From: JASHVB01 sp963762885 | GTDB lineage: Bacteria; Pseudomonadota; Alphaproteobacteria; Acetobacterales; Acetobacteraceae | Assembly: GCA_963762885.1 (NCBI GenBank) | Contig: CAVXNH010000042.1 | Location: forward strand, 1 to 64,000 | Reading direction: 5' to 3' | DNA: 64,000 nucleotides | Shown here: one piece after another, positions 48,168 to 57,037 of the stretch | Layout: each line of letters starts with the position of its first letter | How positions within the stretch are numbered: position 1 is the first letter of the stretch | Program-made: the position numbers and the translations under genes | The notes under the pieces: model-generated | Database searches by the model: none | Seen by the model: only the letters and a program-made list of their open reading frames with translations | Told to the model about the DNA's origin: nothing

Positions 48168-48201
48168 TAGATCGCCTCGTCGAACGGCGGCTCACGCCGC
48201 G

Positions 48202-49296
48202 TCACCCGCCAAACCGCACTGGCTGCCGCTTGCGCCCCCAAGTGCCCGGCGCCGGCTCGAACACTCCCGCCGCCGCCGTGCCGCACTGCGCGCAGCTTCC
48301 GTGCGCATCCAGCCCCCACGCGCCCAGCTCGTACCAATCGCGCCCGATCAGCAGCGTCCCGCAGCCATGACACCAGGTGCTGCCGCCGGCCGGATCGTGC
48401 ACGTTGCCGGTATAGACGTAACGCAGCCCGCGTCCCATCGCGATCGCCCGCGCCCGGGTCAGTGTCGCCGGCGGCGTCGGCGGCGTCTCGCGCATCCGCC
48501 AGTCCGGATGGAACGCGCTGAAATGCAGTGGCACGTCCGCGCCGAGTTCCGCTGCCACCCAGCTTGCCAGCGCGCCCAGTTCGGCGTCGCCGTCGTTCTC
48601 GCCGGGAATCAGCAGCGTGGTGATCTCCAGCCAGACTTTCGTTTCATGCCGCAGCCAGACCAGCGTATCCAGCACGTCGGACAATTTTCCCCCGCACAGA
48701 TTGCGATAGAACGGTTCGGTGAACGCCTTAAGGTCCACGTTGGCGGCATCGATGTGTTCATAGAACTCGCCGCGCGCCTGCGGCGTGATGTAGCCGGCGG
48801 TGACGGCGACGGTCTTCAGCCCGGCCTCGTGGCAGGCGCGCGCGGTGTCCACCGCGTATTCCAGGAAGATCACCGGATCGTTGTAGGTGAACGCGACGGA
48901 CCGGCAGCCCAACTGCCGTGCCGCGGCGGCAATCTGCGCGGGGGCGGCGCTTTGATTCAGCTTGTCGGTTTCCCGGGCTTTCGAGATGTCCCAGTTCTGG
49001 CAGAACTTGCAGGTCAGGTTGCAGCCGGCGGTGCCGAAGGAGAACACCGGCGTGCCGGGCAGGAAATGGTTGAGCGGCTTTTTCTCGATCGGATCGATGC
49101 AGAAGCCGGAGGAGCGGCCGTAGGTGGTCAGCACCATCGCATCGCCGGTCCGCGCCCGCACGAAACACAGTCCGCGCTGGCCTTCATGCAGCTTGCAGAA
49201 GCGCGGGCAGACGTCGCACTGGATGCGCCCGTCCGGCAGGGCGTGCCAGTAGCGGGCGGGAAACTGCGTGGTATCGAGGTCCGTGGCGATGTCCAT
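48202..49296 (-). CDS. amrS: AmmeMemoRadiSam system radical SAM enzyme
   Basis: 364 residues, intact. GTAGCNLTCKFCQNWDISKA holds the CxxxCxxC cluster motif. Before it, CDVCPRFCKLHEGQRGLCFV is the second conserved cysteine region of this family, and the C-terminus adds WCHGCGTLLIGRDW and HGSCAQCGT, likely a zinc site. The name reflects usual association with AMMECR1-like and Memo-like proteins, whose joint product is unknown. Neither partner is in the window. Start at ATG 49296; the longer frame upstream has no family features. Confidence 0.88.
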   Translation of the reverse strand: MDIATDLDTTQFPARYWHALPDGRIQCDVCPRFCKLHEGQRGLCFVRARTGDAMVLTTYGRSSGFCIDPIEKKPLNHFLPGTPVFSFGTAGCNLTCKFCQNWDISKARETDKLNQSAAPAQIAAAARQLGCRSVAFTYNDPVIFLEYAVDTARACHEAGLKTVAVTAGYITPQARGEFYEHIDAANVDLKAFTEPFYRNLCGGKLSDVLDTLVWLRHETKVWLEITTLLIPGENDGDAELGALASWVAAELGADVPLHFSAFHPDWRMRETPPTPPATLTRARAIAMGRGLRYVYTGNVHDPAGGSTWCHGCGTLLIGRDWYELGAWGLDAHGSCAQCGTAAAGVFEPAPGTWGRKRQPVRFGG

Positions 49297-49695
49297 GGCG
49301 CGGCAGTCTACACCATTCCCCTCCGATTGTCGGGGTGTGCGGAATTCGCACACTTCGGCCGGGGGGGGCTTCGGCTGGGCCGGTGCTGCTTTCAAGGCAA
49401 GAAATGTCTCACAAAGCTCAGGGAGACTCGGCAAGCTTTCCCAAAGAACGAATTTTGCTGTTCTGACAACAGGTGCTCACCATGATTCGTAGCTTTGCCG
49501 GACTGGTCTGATTGCCGCGCGGATTCTCACTATCCTGCCATAGATCGACAAAACGCCACCACACCGACCCCGCATGTCTGACACCAACCGTCCGCGATGG
49601 TGTCGTTCAGCGCGTGCCGATCCGATCTCCCGCGCCCGGTGGCCGACAATCCTCGACCCCTCCCGCCCGCAGCGTGGGCGAGGTAAGCTCCGCCG
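49297..49695. other. Intergenic stretch without recognised features
   Basis: About 400 bp between the radical SAM gene and a doubtful small gene. Open frames here have no convincing composition or ribosome binding site, and I see no palindromic repeat. Confidence 0.4.
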
Positions 49696-49908
49696 ATGAC
49701 CGACAGAACCGACTCCGGACCGCCCCATCGCGTCGAGGTAACCGCGAAGTTCCTCGCTGAAACCACGGCGAGGCAGCGCGCCTACGAAGCCCGCCGCCGC
49801 ATATGGACGGCGGCCTTCAATCCGTCGGACCCGCGTGCACAAGCCGCGGCCAGGTCGCGCGGTCGCGGCGCCATCCATGATGCCCGGCAGTCCAGGCTCG
49901 ACCTGTAA
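49696..49908 (+). CDS. Small hypothetical protein
   Basis: 70 residues, ATG start. RVEVTAKFLAETTARQRAYE then ARRRIWTAAFN is a plausible helical segment; the rest is Ala/Arg-rich. No family recognised. It could be chance coding in GC-rich DNA. Confidence 0.3.
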   Translation: MTDRTDSGPPHRVEVTAKFLAETTARQRAYEARRRIWTAAFNPSDPRAQAAARSRGRGAIHDARQSRLDL

Positions 49909-50083
49909 CAACGGCGCACCGCCCGCACGATTGCCCCGGCCGCTTCCTCTCGCTTACACTCCATCCCATCCGCAAGCTTCAAAGCCTTGCGCGGCCGAAC
50001 GACTGACGCCGCGCCGCAGAATATTGCGGATGAGAATTCAAAAGGGCAAACTCCCGAAAATCTGCCGCGACAGGAGGAATTGA

Positions 50084-51415
50084 ATGAGCCAGTCAAGCCA
50101 GGCGGCAGCGCGGCCACTTGGATTCGTGCGCGACTTCACGCGTTATCAATGGATGGTATTTCTGGTCGTCTGGCTGGGCTGGACTCTCGACGGCACCGAT
50201 TTCGGCCTGTTCTCCCTGGTGTTGCGCCCGGCGCTGACCGAACTGATGGGTGGCAGCCCGGCCATCGCCGATATCGGCCGCGTCGGCGGCATCCTCGCCA
50301 TGATCAGCTTGCTCGGCTGGGCGCTGGGCGGGTTCTTCTTCGGCGTCATCGCCGACTACATCGGCCGCGTCCGCACCCTGGCGCTCAGCATCGCCATCGT
50401 CGCGGTGTTCACTGCGTTGCAAGGCTTCGCGCAAAACACCCTGGTGTTCGGCATCCTGCGCTTTCTCACCGGGGTCGGCACCGGCGCCGAGATCGTCATC
50501 GGCATTCCCCTGGTCGCCGAAGTCTTCGCCGATACGCAACGCGCCAAGGTGCTTGGCGTGATGATGACCGGCGGCGGGCTGGGCACGTTGATCGGAGGAC
50601 AGATCTACGCCCTGGTCGGACCCTATGGCTGGCGCTACGTGATGTTTACCGGCGTGCTGCCGGCGCTGGTGCTGTTGCTGGTCCGCCGCGGCATGGCCGA
50701 ACCGGAACGGTTCGAAGCCGTGCGGGCCCGCCGCCAGGCATTGCGCGCGGCGCGCGAGATGAGCGCCGACGACAAGGCGTTCCTCAGTTTCGTGCCGGCG
50801 CAACTGTTCAGCCGCCAACTCCGCTACTGGACCTTGGTTGGGCTGCTGTTCTGCGTCGGCACATTGCTGGCGATCTGGACCAGCAACATCTGGCTGCCGA
50901 CCATCCAGGGCCAGATGCTGGCAAGGCAGGGCATCACGGGAGCCGCCGCCGCGCCGCTGGTCGGCTACGGCATGATGCTATGGGGCCTCGGCGGCATCTG
51001 CGGTTACGCCGCGTTCGGCTTCATCGCCGACATCGCCGGACGGCGCCCGACCGTGGTGTTCTACAACGTCGGCACATTGGTGGCCGGGTTGTATTTGTAT
51101 CTCGGCCTGCACGATTGGCACCTGTATCCGTACGTGCTGCCGGTCTTCGGCTTCTTCGTGTTCGGCGTGTTCTCCGGCCACGCGGTGTACTTGCCGGAGC
51201 TGTTCCCCACGCATGTTCGCGCCACGGCGGTGTCGTTCTGCAACGGCTCCGGCCGGGTAATCACCAGCTTTGGCCCGCTGGTCGCCGGCTTGCTCGCCGC
51301 GCCGTTCGGCGGCGACTTCGCCAAGGCAACCGCGTTCATGACGTGCTTCGCGCTGGTTTCAATCGTCGCCATGGCGCTGGGCCGAGAGACGCGCGACGAC
51401 GACCTGCCGCACTGA
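50084..51415 (+). CDS. MFS transporter (sugar/aromatic-acid:H+ symporter type)
   Basis: 443 residues, twelve spans, intact. A very strong ribosome binding site (AGGAGGAATTGA) precedes ATG 50084. VVWLGWTLDGTDFGLFSLVL in span 1 and GVIADYIGRVRTLALSIAIV between spans 2 and 3 match the DGxD and DxxGRR-like motifs of the AAHS/sugar-porter branch; ELFPTHVRATAVSFCNGSGR near span 10 is the PExxPxxxR-like motif. Substrate unknown. Confidence 0.88.
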   Translation: MSQSSQAAARPLGFVRDFTRYQWMVFLVVWLGWTLDGTDFGLFSLVLRPALTELMGGSPAIADIGRVGGILAMISLLGWALGGFFFGVIADYIGRVRTLALSIAIVAVFTALQGFAQNTLVFGILRFLTGVGTGAEIVIGIPLVAEVFADTQRAKVLGVMMTGGGLGTLIGGQIYALVGPYGWRYVMFTGVLPALVLLLVRRGMAEPERFEAVRARRQALRAAREMSADDKAFLSFVPAQLFSRQLRYWTLVGLLFCVGTLLAIWTSNIWLPTIQGQMLARQGITGAAAAPLVGYGMMLWGLGGICGYAAFGFIADIAGRRPTVVFYNVGTLVAGLYLYLGLHDWHLYPYVLPVFGFFVFGVFSGHAVYLPELFPTHVRATAVSFCNGSGRVITSFGPLVAGLLAAPFGGDFAKATAFMTCFALVSIVAMALGRETRDDDLPH

Positions 51416-51446
51416 GGCGGGCCGACCGCACTGAGTCAGGGCGACC

Positions 51447-51549
51447 GCCCCGTCGTCATGGCCGGCCTTGTGCCGGCCATCCACGCCTTCCCGCGACCGC
51501 CCCGGCAAAGGCGTGGATGGCCGGCATAAGGCCGGCCATGACGGCGGGG
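51447..51549. repeat. Palindromic repeat, CGTCATGGCCGG...CCATCCACG type
   Basis: CCCCGTCGTCATGGCCGG and CCGGCCATGACGGCGGGG face each other, with inner CCATCCACGCCT / AGGCGTGGATGG arms. Nearly the same as 47356-47472. Confidence 0.7.
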
Positions 51550-51640
51550 CGCGGGGACCCGGGGACACGGGGCCACGGGGCCATCGGCCGAATCGTAGGG
51601 TGATCGGCCCCAGCCGCAGTCAGTCCTTGTGCTGCCGCTA

Positions 51641-51937
51641 CTACTCCCAGTGCGCGGGGACCCACACGTGGCGGCCGAGGTCCGGACGCCAGACCCAGTG
51701 GCCCGGCACATAGTGGCCCCATCCCGCCTGGCGGATCACATAGTGGCCGCGGAACCAGACATACTGCACGCCGTTCCAGTGCCAATGCCCCGGCTCCCAG
51801 ACATAGCGCTCGCCGGGCGGCGGCGGCACGGCCTCATATTGTATCGGGGGCGGTCCGGCAGGAGGCGGCGGCTGCGCCACCGCGCTGCCGATGCCGATCG
51901 CCAGAAAGGCTACGAAAATCGCTGCCAGCCGCCTCAT
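51641..51937 (-). CDS. Exported YXWGXW-repeat-type protein
   Basis: 98 residues. Signal peptide MRRLAAIFVAFLAIGIGSAV ending at AVAQ. The mature part has Trp/His/Gly repeats: VWEPGHWHWNGVQYVWFRGH, then HYVPGHWVWRPDLGRHVWVP, as in YXWGXW-repeat proteins found in the envelope of proteobacteria. Function unknown. Confidence 0.8.
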   Translation of the reverse strand: MRRLAAIFVAFLAIGIGSAVAQPPPPAGPPPIQYEAVPPPPGERYVWEPGHWHWNGVQYVWFRGHYVIRQAGWGHYVPGHWVWRPDLGRHVWVPAHWE

Positions 51938-52033
51938 ACACTTTCTCCCAGAGATCATGGCATCGCAAACGTAGCGAGCGAGCCGGTAACACGGGTTGGC
52001 GAATCGTAACAACGATCCCCGGGCAGGCGGCGT

Positions 52034-53764
52034 TCAAATATCCGCGTAGCAGTGGCTCTCCGCCTCGCCGCCAGGGTGCGTCACCGCGCCGAGGTGCGCC
52101 GGCCCGACCAGTTGCGCGTATTTCCAGATCGCCCCTGCGTTGTAGTCGGTCTTGCGCGGCTGCCAGGCGGCGCGGCGCGCGGCGAGTTCCGCCTCCGGCA
52201 CCAGCATGTCGATGGTGCCCTGGTTCGCGTCGATGACGATCCTGTCGCCGTTCCTCAGCAGAGCGATCGGGCCGCCCACCGCCGCCTCCGGCCCGACATG
52301 GCCGATGCAGAAACCATGCGTCGCGCCGCTGAACCGCCCGTCGGTGATCAGCGCCACATCCGCGCCCATGCCCTGACCGTAGATCGCGCTGGTGGTGGAC
52401 AGCATCTCGCGCATGCCCGGCCCGCCCTTTGGACCTTCATAACGCACGACGATCACGTCGCCCTTCTTGTAGGCACGCGCCTGCACCGCGGCGAAGGCAT
52501 CCTCCTCGCAATCGAAGCACAGCGCGGTGCCTTCGAAGCGCAGATCGGTCATGCCGGCGATCTTCACAATCGCGCCGTCCGGCGCGAGGTTGCCTTTCAG
52601 TCCGGTCAACCCGCCGGTCGTGGAGATCGGTTTCGACACCGGATAGATCACGTCCTGGTCGGTGGGGAACACGACATCCTTCAAGTTCTCCGCCAGGGTC
52701 TTGCCGTTGACGGTGATGCAGTCGCCGTGCAGCAGGCCGCCCTCGAGCAGGGCCTTGAGGATGACGGGGATGCCGCCGACCTTGTGCACGTCGAAGGCGA
52801 CGTATTTGCCGGCGGGTTTCAGGTCGGCGAGGTACGGCGTGCGCCGCATGATCTCCACCACGTCGTCCATGGTGAAGCGGATGCCCGCTTCGTGCGCCAT
52901 TGCCGGAAGATGCAGCGCGGCATTGGTGGAACCGCCGGTGGCGCCCGCCACCATCGCGGCATTTTCGAGCGCGCGGCGGGTGACGATGTCGCGCGGCCGC
53001 AGGCCTGTTTCGAGCAATGTCATGACCGCGCGGCCGGATTCGACAGCGAAACGGTCGCGCTCCTCGTACGGTGCGGGCGAGCCGGCGGAACCGGGCAGAG
53101 CAAGGCCGATCGCCTCGCTGACGGTCGCCATGGTGTTGGCGGTGAATTGGCCACCGCAGGCGCCGGCGGAGGGGCAGGCGACGCATTCAAGTTCGTGCAG
53201 TTCCTCGGCGGACATGTTGCCGGCTGAGTGCCGGCCCACCGCCTCGAACACGTCCACCACGGTGACGTCGCGGCCGTGGAACTTTCCCGGCAGGATCGAG
53301 CCGCCATACATGAACACCGACGGAATGTTCAGCCGCAGCATGGCCATCATCATGCCAGGGAGCGACTTGTCGCAGCCGGCCAGGCCGACCAGGGCGTCGT
53401 AGCAGTGGCCGCGCACCGTCAGTTCGACGCTATCGGCGATCAGGTCGCGCGACACCAGGGACGACTTCATGCCCTGGTGGCCCATGGCGATGCCGTCGGT
53501 CACCGTGATGGTGGTGAATTCGCGCGGTGTGCCGCCGGCCTCGGCGACGCCCTTCTTGACCGACTGGGCCTGGCGGCTGAGCGCTATATTGCAGGGCGCG
53601 GCTTCGTTCCAGCAGGTGGCGACACCGACGAAGGGCTGGTCGATCTCGTCCTCGGTCAGGCCCATCGCGTAGTAGTAGCTGCGATGCGGTGCGCGGTCCG
53701 GCCCGACGGTCACGTGACGGGACGGCAGTTTCGATTTGTCCCAGCGCCTGGTCAGCATGGTCAT
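52034..53764 (-). CDS. ilvD: Dihydroxy-acid dehydratase
   Basis: 576 residues, intact. Fe-S enzyme of valine, isoleucine and leucine synthesis. VGVATCWNEAAPCNIALSRQ and LVGLAGCDKSLPGMMMAMLR supply cluster cysteines, and ECVACPSAGACGGQFTANTM another. ITDGRFSGATHGFCIGHVGP is the catalytic serine region. ATG 53764 or 53758 may start it. The gene stands alone, with no ilv neighbours. Confidence 0.96.
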   Translation of the reverse strand: MTMLTRRWDKSKLPSRHVTVGPDRAPHRSYYYAMGLTEDEIDQPFVGVATCWNEAAPCNIALSRQAQSVKKGVAEAGGTPREFTTITVTDGIAMGHQGMKSSLVSRDLIADSVELTVRGHCYDALVGLAGCDKSLPGMMMAMLRLNIPSVFMYGGSILPGKFHGRDVTVVDVFEAVGRHSAGNMSAEELHELECVACPSAGACGGQFTANTMATVSEAIGLALPGSAGSPAPYEERDRFAVESGRAVMTLLETGLRPRDIVTRRALENAAMVAGATGGSTNAALHLPAMAHEAGIRFTMDDVVEIMRRTPYLADLKPAGKYVAFDVHKVGGIPVILKALLEGGLLHGDCITVNGKTLAENLKDVVFPTDQDVIYPVSKPISTTGGLTGLKGNLAPDGAIVKIAGMTDLRFEGTALCFDCEEDAFAAVQARAYKKGDVIVVRYEGPKGGPGMREMLSTTSAIYGQGMGADVALITDGRFSGATHGFCIGHVGPEAAVGGPIALLRNGDRIVIDANQGTIDMLVPEAELAARRAAWQPRKTDYNAGAIWKYAQLVGPAHLGAVTHPGGEAESHCYADI

Positions 53765-53884
53765 TTCCCTTCATCCGGCTTGTCACGGGGTATAGCGCCT
53801 ACGGGCCTCACCCGCGAGAGCAGGGGAGAGGCTGGCCTGGGGGCGATTGACCGCGGGGCTGGGTGCGACCTCGCACCAACGCCT

Positions 53885-54766
53885 TCACAATCGCTTCTCG
53901 AACCAATGATGCGCGTACGGTTCGTCGTTGAATGCTGCGACCTCCCGATAGCCGCACTTCCGATACAGCGCCTGCGCTTCAACCAGGGCCTTGTTGGTCT
54001 CCAGCCGTACGGTCGTGATTCTACGCTCGCAGGCGATGCCTTCCAATGTCGCCAGGACCTTGCGGGCGATGCCAAGTCCGCGCGCCAATTCCGCGGTCCA
54101 CATGCGCTTGATCTCGGCGACGGCACTGTCCTTGATCTTGAGCGCGCCGCACGCGACCGGCCGCCCATCGAGGCGCGCGATCACAAGATAACCGGCTGGC
54201 GGCGTCAGTTCTGCCTCGCTGGCAGAATTCGTCTTGCCGGGGTCGAAGCCAGTCTCGAACCGGTTCGCGAGTTCCTTGAAATATTGCGCGATGCACCAGC
54301 GCCCATCGGCACTGGCGGGGGCTTCGCGGCGCACCTCGACCGAAGCCGCGCGCAGCAGTCGTTCGACCTCAGCCATGGCCGTCACAAGCCTGTGCTGCTG
54401 CGGCAATTCAAGCGACGACAAGACCGATCTCGCCAGGCCATCGGACAGCCGGTCGTACGCCTTGAGTTCGGCCCGCCCTTTGGCGGTCAAAGCAGCGAGG
54501 CGCGCGCGGCGGTCGCTTGGGTCGCTGGTCACCAGCACGAGTCCTTGCCGTTCGAGCGACCGCAACAGCCGGCTGACATAGCCGGAATCCAGCCCGAGCC
54601 TGTCGCGCAAGCCGCGTATTTCGGCGCCGTTCGCACCGATTTCGTAGAGCAATCTGGCCTCGCTTATGGGGCGTCCGCGCCGGAGGTAGCTGTCCTCCAG
54701 CACGCCTACCCGCTGCGTGACCATACGGTTGAAGCGACGGACCTGTTCGATCTGGCCAGCATCCAT
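53885..54766 (-). CDS. MarR-family regulator fused to a GNAT acetyltransferase
   Basis: 293 residues. MarR domain, about 1-145: IEQVRRFNRMVTQRVGVLED, RLGLDSGYVSRLLRSLERQG (winged-helix recognition), VTSDPSDRRARLAALTAKGR (wing). GNAT domain, about 150-293: KRMWTAELARGLGIARKVLA (acetyl-CoA pyrophosphate loop), VRLETNKALVEAQALYRKCG and YREVAAFNDEPYAHHWFEK. This bifunctional architecture is widespread. It presumably senses and acetylates a small molecule; ligand unknown. The promoter overlaps a perfect palindrome, so autoregulation is likely. Confidence 0.92.
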   Translation of the reverse strand: MDAGQIEQVRRFNRMVTQRVGVLEDSYLRRGRPISEARLLYEIGANGAEIRGLRDRLGLDSGYVSRLLRSLERQGLVLVTSDPSDRRARLAALTAKGRAELKAYDRLSDGLARSVLSSLELPQQHRLVTAMAEVERLLRAASVEVRREAPASADGRWCIAQYFKELANRFETGFDPGKTNSASEAELTPPAGYLVIARLDGRPVACGALKIKDSAVAEIKRMWTAELARGLGIARKVLATLEGIACERRITTVRLETNKALVEAQALYRKCGYREVAAFNDEPYAHHWFEKRL

Positions 54767-54768
54767 TT

Positions 54769-54801
54769 TCTGACTATAGTCAGATAGTTTGCCGCGGGCA
54801 A
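54769..54801 (-). promoter_or_regulatory. Promoter and palindromic operator of the MarR-GNAT gene
   Basis: Minus strand: TTGCCC (54801-54796), 17 bp, TATAGT (54778-54773), then CAGAAA and the start codon ATG at 54766. A perfect 16-bp palindrome TCTGACTATAGTCAGA (54769-54784) covers the -10 box. With the start codon only 6 nt past the -10 box and no ribosome binding site, the transcript is probably leaderless. Binding of a MarR dimer to the palindrome would block the polymerase. Confidence 0.65.
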
Positions 54802-54819
54802 TCGAGGGGAAGGATCAAG

Positions 54820-55065
54820 GCCAGGGCTCTGCCCTGGACCCCCAGCAAAGGCGGAGCCTTTGCAATCCATCCGTTGGAGTGATTGGACGGGAGGGGTCAT
54901 GTGATGCTGCTGCCTGCGATGCACGCGCATCGCAGGCAGCAGCATCACATGACCCCTCCCGTCCAATCACTCCAGGTGAAGGGTCCCAAGGGCTCCGCCC
55001 TTGGCGGGGATCCAAGGGGCAGAGCCCCTTGGTGGGGTTTCAGGGGCAAAGCCCCTGGCCTTTAC
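54820..55065. repeat. Cluster of GC-rich hairpin repeats around a long palindrome
   Basis: Small hairpins (CCAGGGCTCTGCCCTGG, AAAGGCGGAGCCTTT, CCAAGGGCTCCGCCCTTGG, CAAGGGGCAGAGCCCCTTG, CAGGGGCAAAGCCCCTG) lie on both sides of the 98-bp palindrome at 54876-54973. The same hairpin type occurs at 2378-2430. Confidence 0.65.
54876..54973. repeat. 98-bp perfect palindrome (47-bp arms, 4-bp centre)
   Basis: Arms begin GGAGTGATTGGACGGGAGGG and meet at ...GCGATGC-ACGC-GCATCGC...; I find no mismatch over 47 bp. It could extrude as a cruciform. It lies between the MarR-GNAT promoter and the flavin reductase end. Confidence 0.85.
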
Positions 55066-55556
55066 CCGCCGTGCACGATGCGATGATAGCCGCGAGCGTA
55101 GTAGATCAACCCCTCGTGCACCGTGCCGACTTCCACCGCCTCCACTGAACAGATGAACACGTCATGCGTGCCGACCTCGACGATCTGCGTGATGCGGCAA
55201 TCGAACGCCACCAGCGCGCCGTCCAGCACCGGAGCGCCGGTCAGCAACGCGTGCCAGGTGGCGCCCTCGAACCGCGCCTCCATCGTGTGATCGGTCATCC
55301 CGGCGAACACCGGCGAAAGCTCCTCATGCGCCCCCGCCAGCGTGTTCACGCACAGCACCGCGTTGGCCTTCATCGCCGGGTAGGAATCGTTGGTGCGATT
55401 GGCACACACCAGCAGTGTCGGCGGCGTATCGGTCACGCTGCACACCGCCGAGGCGGTGAACCCGGCCCGCCCACCCGGTCCATCGGTGGTGATCACATTC
55501 ACCGCCGCACCGAGGCGGGCCATTGCCTCGCGATAGGCTTGTTTCTCGACAGCCAT
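55062..55556 (-). CDS. Flavin reductase family protein (HpaC/RutF-like)
   Basis: 164 residues, intact. Split-barrel FMN-binding domain. YREAMARLGAAVNVITTDGP, GFTASAVCSVTDTPPTLLVC, ANRTNDSYPAMKANAVLCVN and GALVAFDCRITQIVEVGTHD are family blocks. Such enzymes supply reduced FMN to two-component monooxygenases; no oxygenase partner is adjacent. ATG 55556 (MAVEKQAY) chosen over an upstream frame that runs through unrelated residues. Confidence 0.88.
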   Translation of the reverse strand: MAVEKQAYREAMARLGAAVNVITTDGPGGRAGFTASAVCSVTDTPPTLLVCANRTNDSYPAMKANAVLCVNTLAGAHEELSPVFAGMTDHTMEARFEGATWHALLTGAPVLDGALVAFDCRITQIVEVGTHDVFICSVEAVEVGTVHEGLIYYARGYHRIVHGG

Positions 55557-55826
55557 TGGTCCGCTCCGTCCCGCCGCTACGCAGCAGTATGGCGCGCCGG
55601 CGCGGGTTCGGCCAGAACGTCCCAGCCCGGCCGGCGCTTTGATCCACATCAATGCGCGCGGCCCCCCCAAAGAATAGCGACGCGGCTCAAGAATAGTGGG
55701 CGGCAATCAATCGCACTCTCGGCTCCGCGGCATTCGGCCGTCCGATTAAGCAGGCGAACCGATGCACGCTGATTGCCAGTCCCCGGCTCGCCGTGCGGTC
55801 TGCGAACAAGCAAAGGAAATGTCGTC

Positions 55827-57011
55827 ATGTCTCTCACACGTCGCGGTGTTCTTTATGGATCGTTTGGCGTAGCCGCGGCCGGGCTCACCTCCCGGCGGGT
55901 GGCGGCGGCACCCGAGCCGATCCGCTTCGGGTGGCTGACCGCCCTCACCGGGGCGAATTCGGCGCCCGGGGTCGGTTTCAACCGAGGCATCGTCTATGCC
56001 GCCAACAAGATCAACGCCGCGGGCGGCGTGGGCGGCCGGATGATCGAGGTCATCACCCGCGACAGTTCGGGCGATCCAGCGAAGGCCGTGAACGCCGCCA
56101 CCGACCTCGCGTCAAACCAGAAGGTCCATGCCGTCTTCGGCCCGGTCAACTCCGGCGAGTCGCTGGCCACCACGCCGATATTCACCCGCTTCAAGATCCC
56201 CAGCCTCGGCATCTGCGTCGTCGATTCGCTGATCGATCCCGACAAGTTCCCCAACGCCTTCCGGCTGTCGCCAAATGTCACGCAATGGGATGCCGCCGTT
56301 CGCCACCACCTCCTCGACGTCCTGAAGGTGAAGAAGGTCGCGGTTATCGGCGACAACACCGGCTACGGTACCACGGCAACCGCCGCGTCGGTCGCCAACT
56401 TCCGCAACGCCGGCGCCGAGGTCGTCTATAGCGAAGTGATCGACGCCAACGCGCAGGATGTCTCGCCCAACCTGTTGCACGCGCGCGATGCCGGCGCGCA
56501 GGCGATCGCCTGCTGGAGTGATTCGACCGGCCTGGATGCCCGCATGATGAACGCGCGCGGGCGGATCGGCTGGGACGTCGTCATGGCGGGCCATCCCGCC
56601 CTGGGTTCGGGCGACGTGGCCCATCTGCTGGAGAAGCCGGAGTACTGGAACAACGTTTTCACGGTCGGCTACCGCTCGTGCAGCTACGACGCCAACGGCA
56701 ACCTGCCGCCGCGCATGGCAGCGTTCGTCGACGAGGTGAAGGGCAAGGTCGAATTACAGGACACATTGCTCTGGTGGGTGACCGCGGCAGTCGATGCGGT
56801 GACGCTCGTCGCCGAGGCGGTGAGCAAGACCGGCTCCAGCGATTCGGACAAGATCATCGCCTACTGGAACAGCCTGCCGAACTGGCCGGGCCTGTATGGC
56901 GACTACGCCTTCTCGCCGAAGGAGCATAACGGCTATCCGACTTCGGAGATCGTCATGTCGGCGGCCAACTCGAGCCGCAACGGCGCGATGAACCTGGCGC
57001 CCGGCGCCTGA
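55827..57011 (+). CDS. ABC transporter substrate-binding protein, branched-chain amino acid type
   Basis: 394 residues, intact. Tat-like signal (MSLTRRGVLYGSFGVAAAGL). Periplasmic_binding_6 features: IRFGWLTALTGANSAPGVGF, NRGIVYAANKINAAGGVGGR, VFGPVNSGESLATTPIF and KVAVIGDNTGYGTTATA. First gene of the importer unit; AAAGGAAA lies upstream of ATG 55827. Ligand not predictable (amino acid, amide or aromatic acid). Confidence 0.92.
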   Translation: MSLTRRGVLYGSFGVAAAGLTSRRVAAAPEPIRFGWLTALTGANSAPGVGFNRGIVYAANKINAAGGVGGRMIEVITRDSSGDPAKAVNAATDLASNQKVHAVFGPVNSGESLATTPIFTRFKIPSLGICVVDSLIDPDKFPNAFRLSPNVTQWDAAVRHHLLDVLKVKKVAVIGDNTGYGTTATAASVANFRNAGAEVVYSEVIDANAQDVSPNLLHARDAGAQAIACWSDSTGLDARMMNARGRIGWDVVMAGHPALGSGDVAHLLEKPEYWNNVFTVGYRSCSYDANGNLPPRMAAFVDEVKGKVELQDTLLWWVTAAVDAVTLVAEAVSKTGSSDSDKIIAYWNSLPNWPGLYGDYAFSPKEHNGYPTSEIVMSAANSSRNGAMNLAPGA

Positions 57012-57037
57012 CGCCCCTCGCCTGACGCGAGCGCCCG

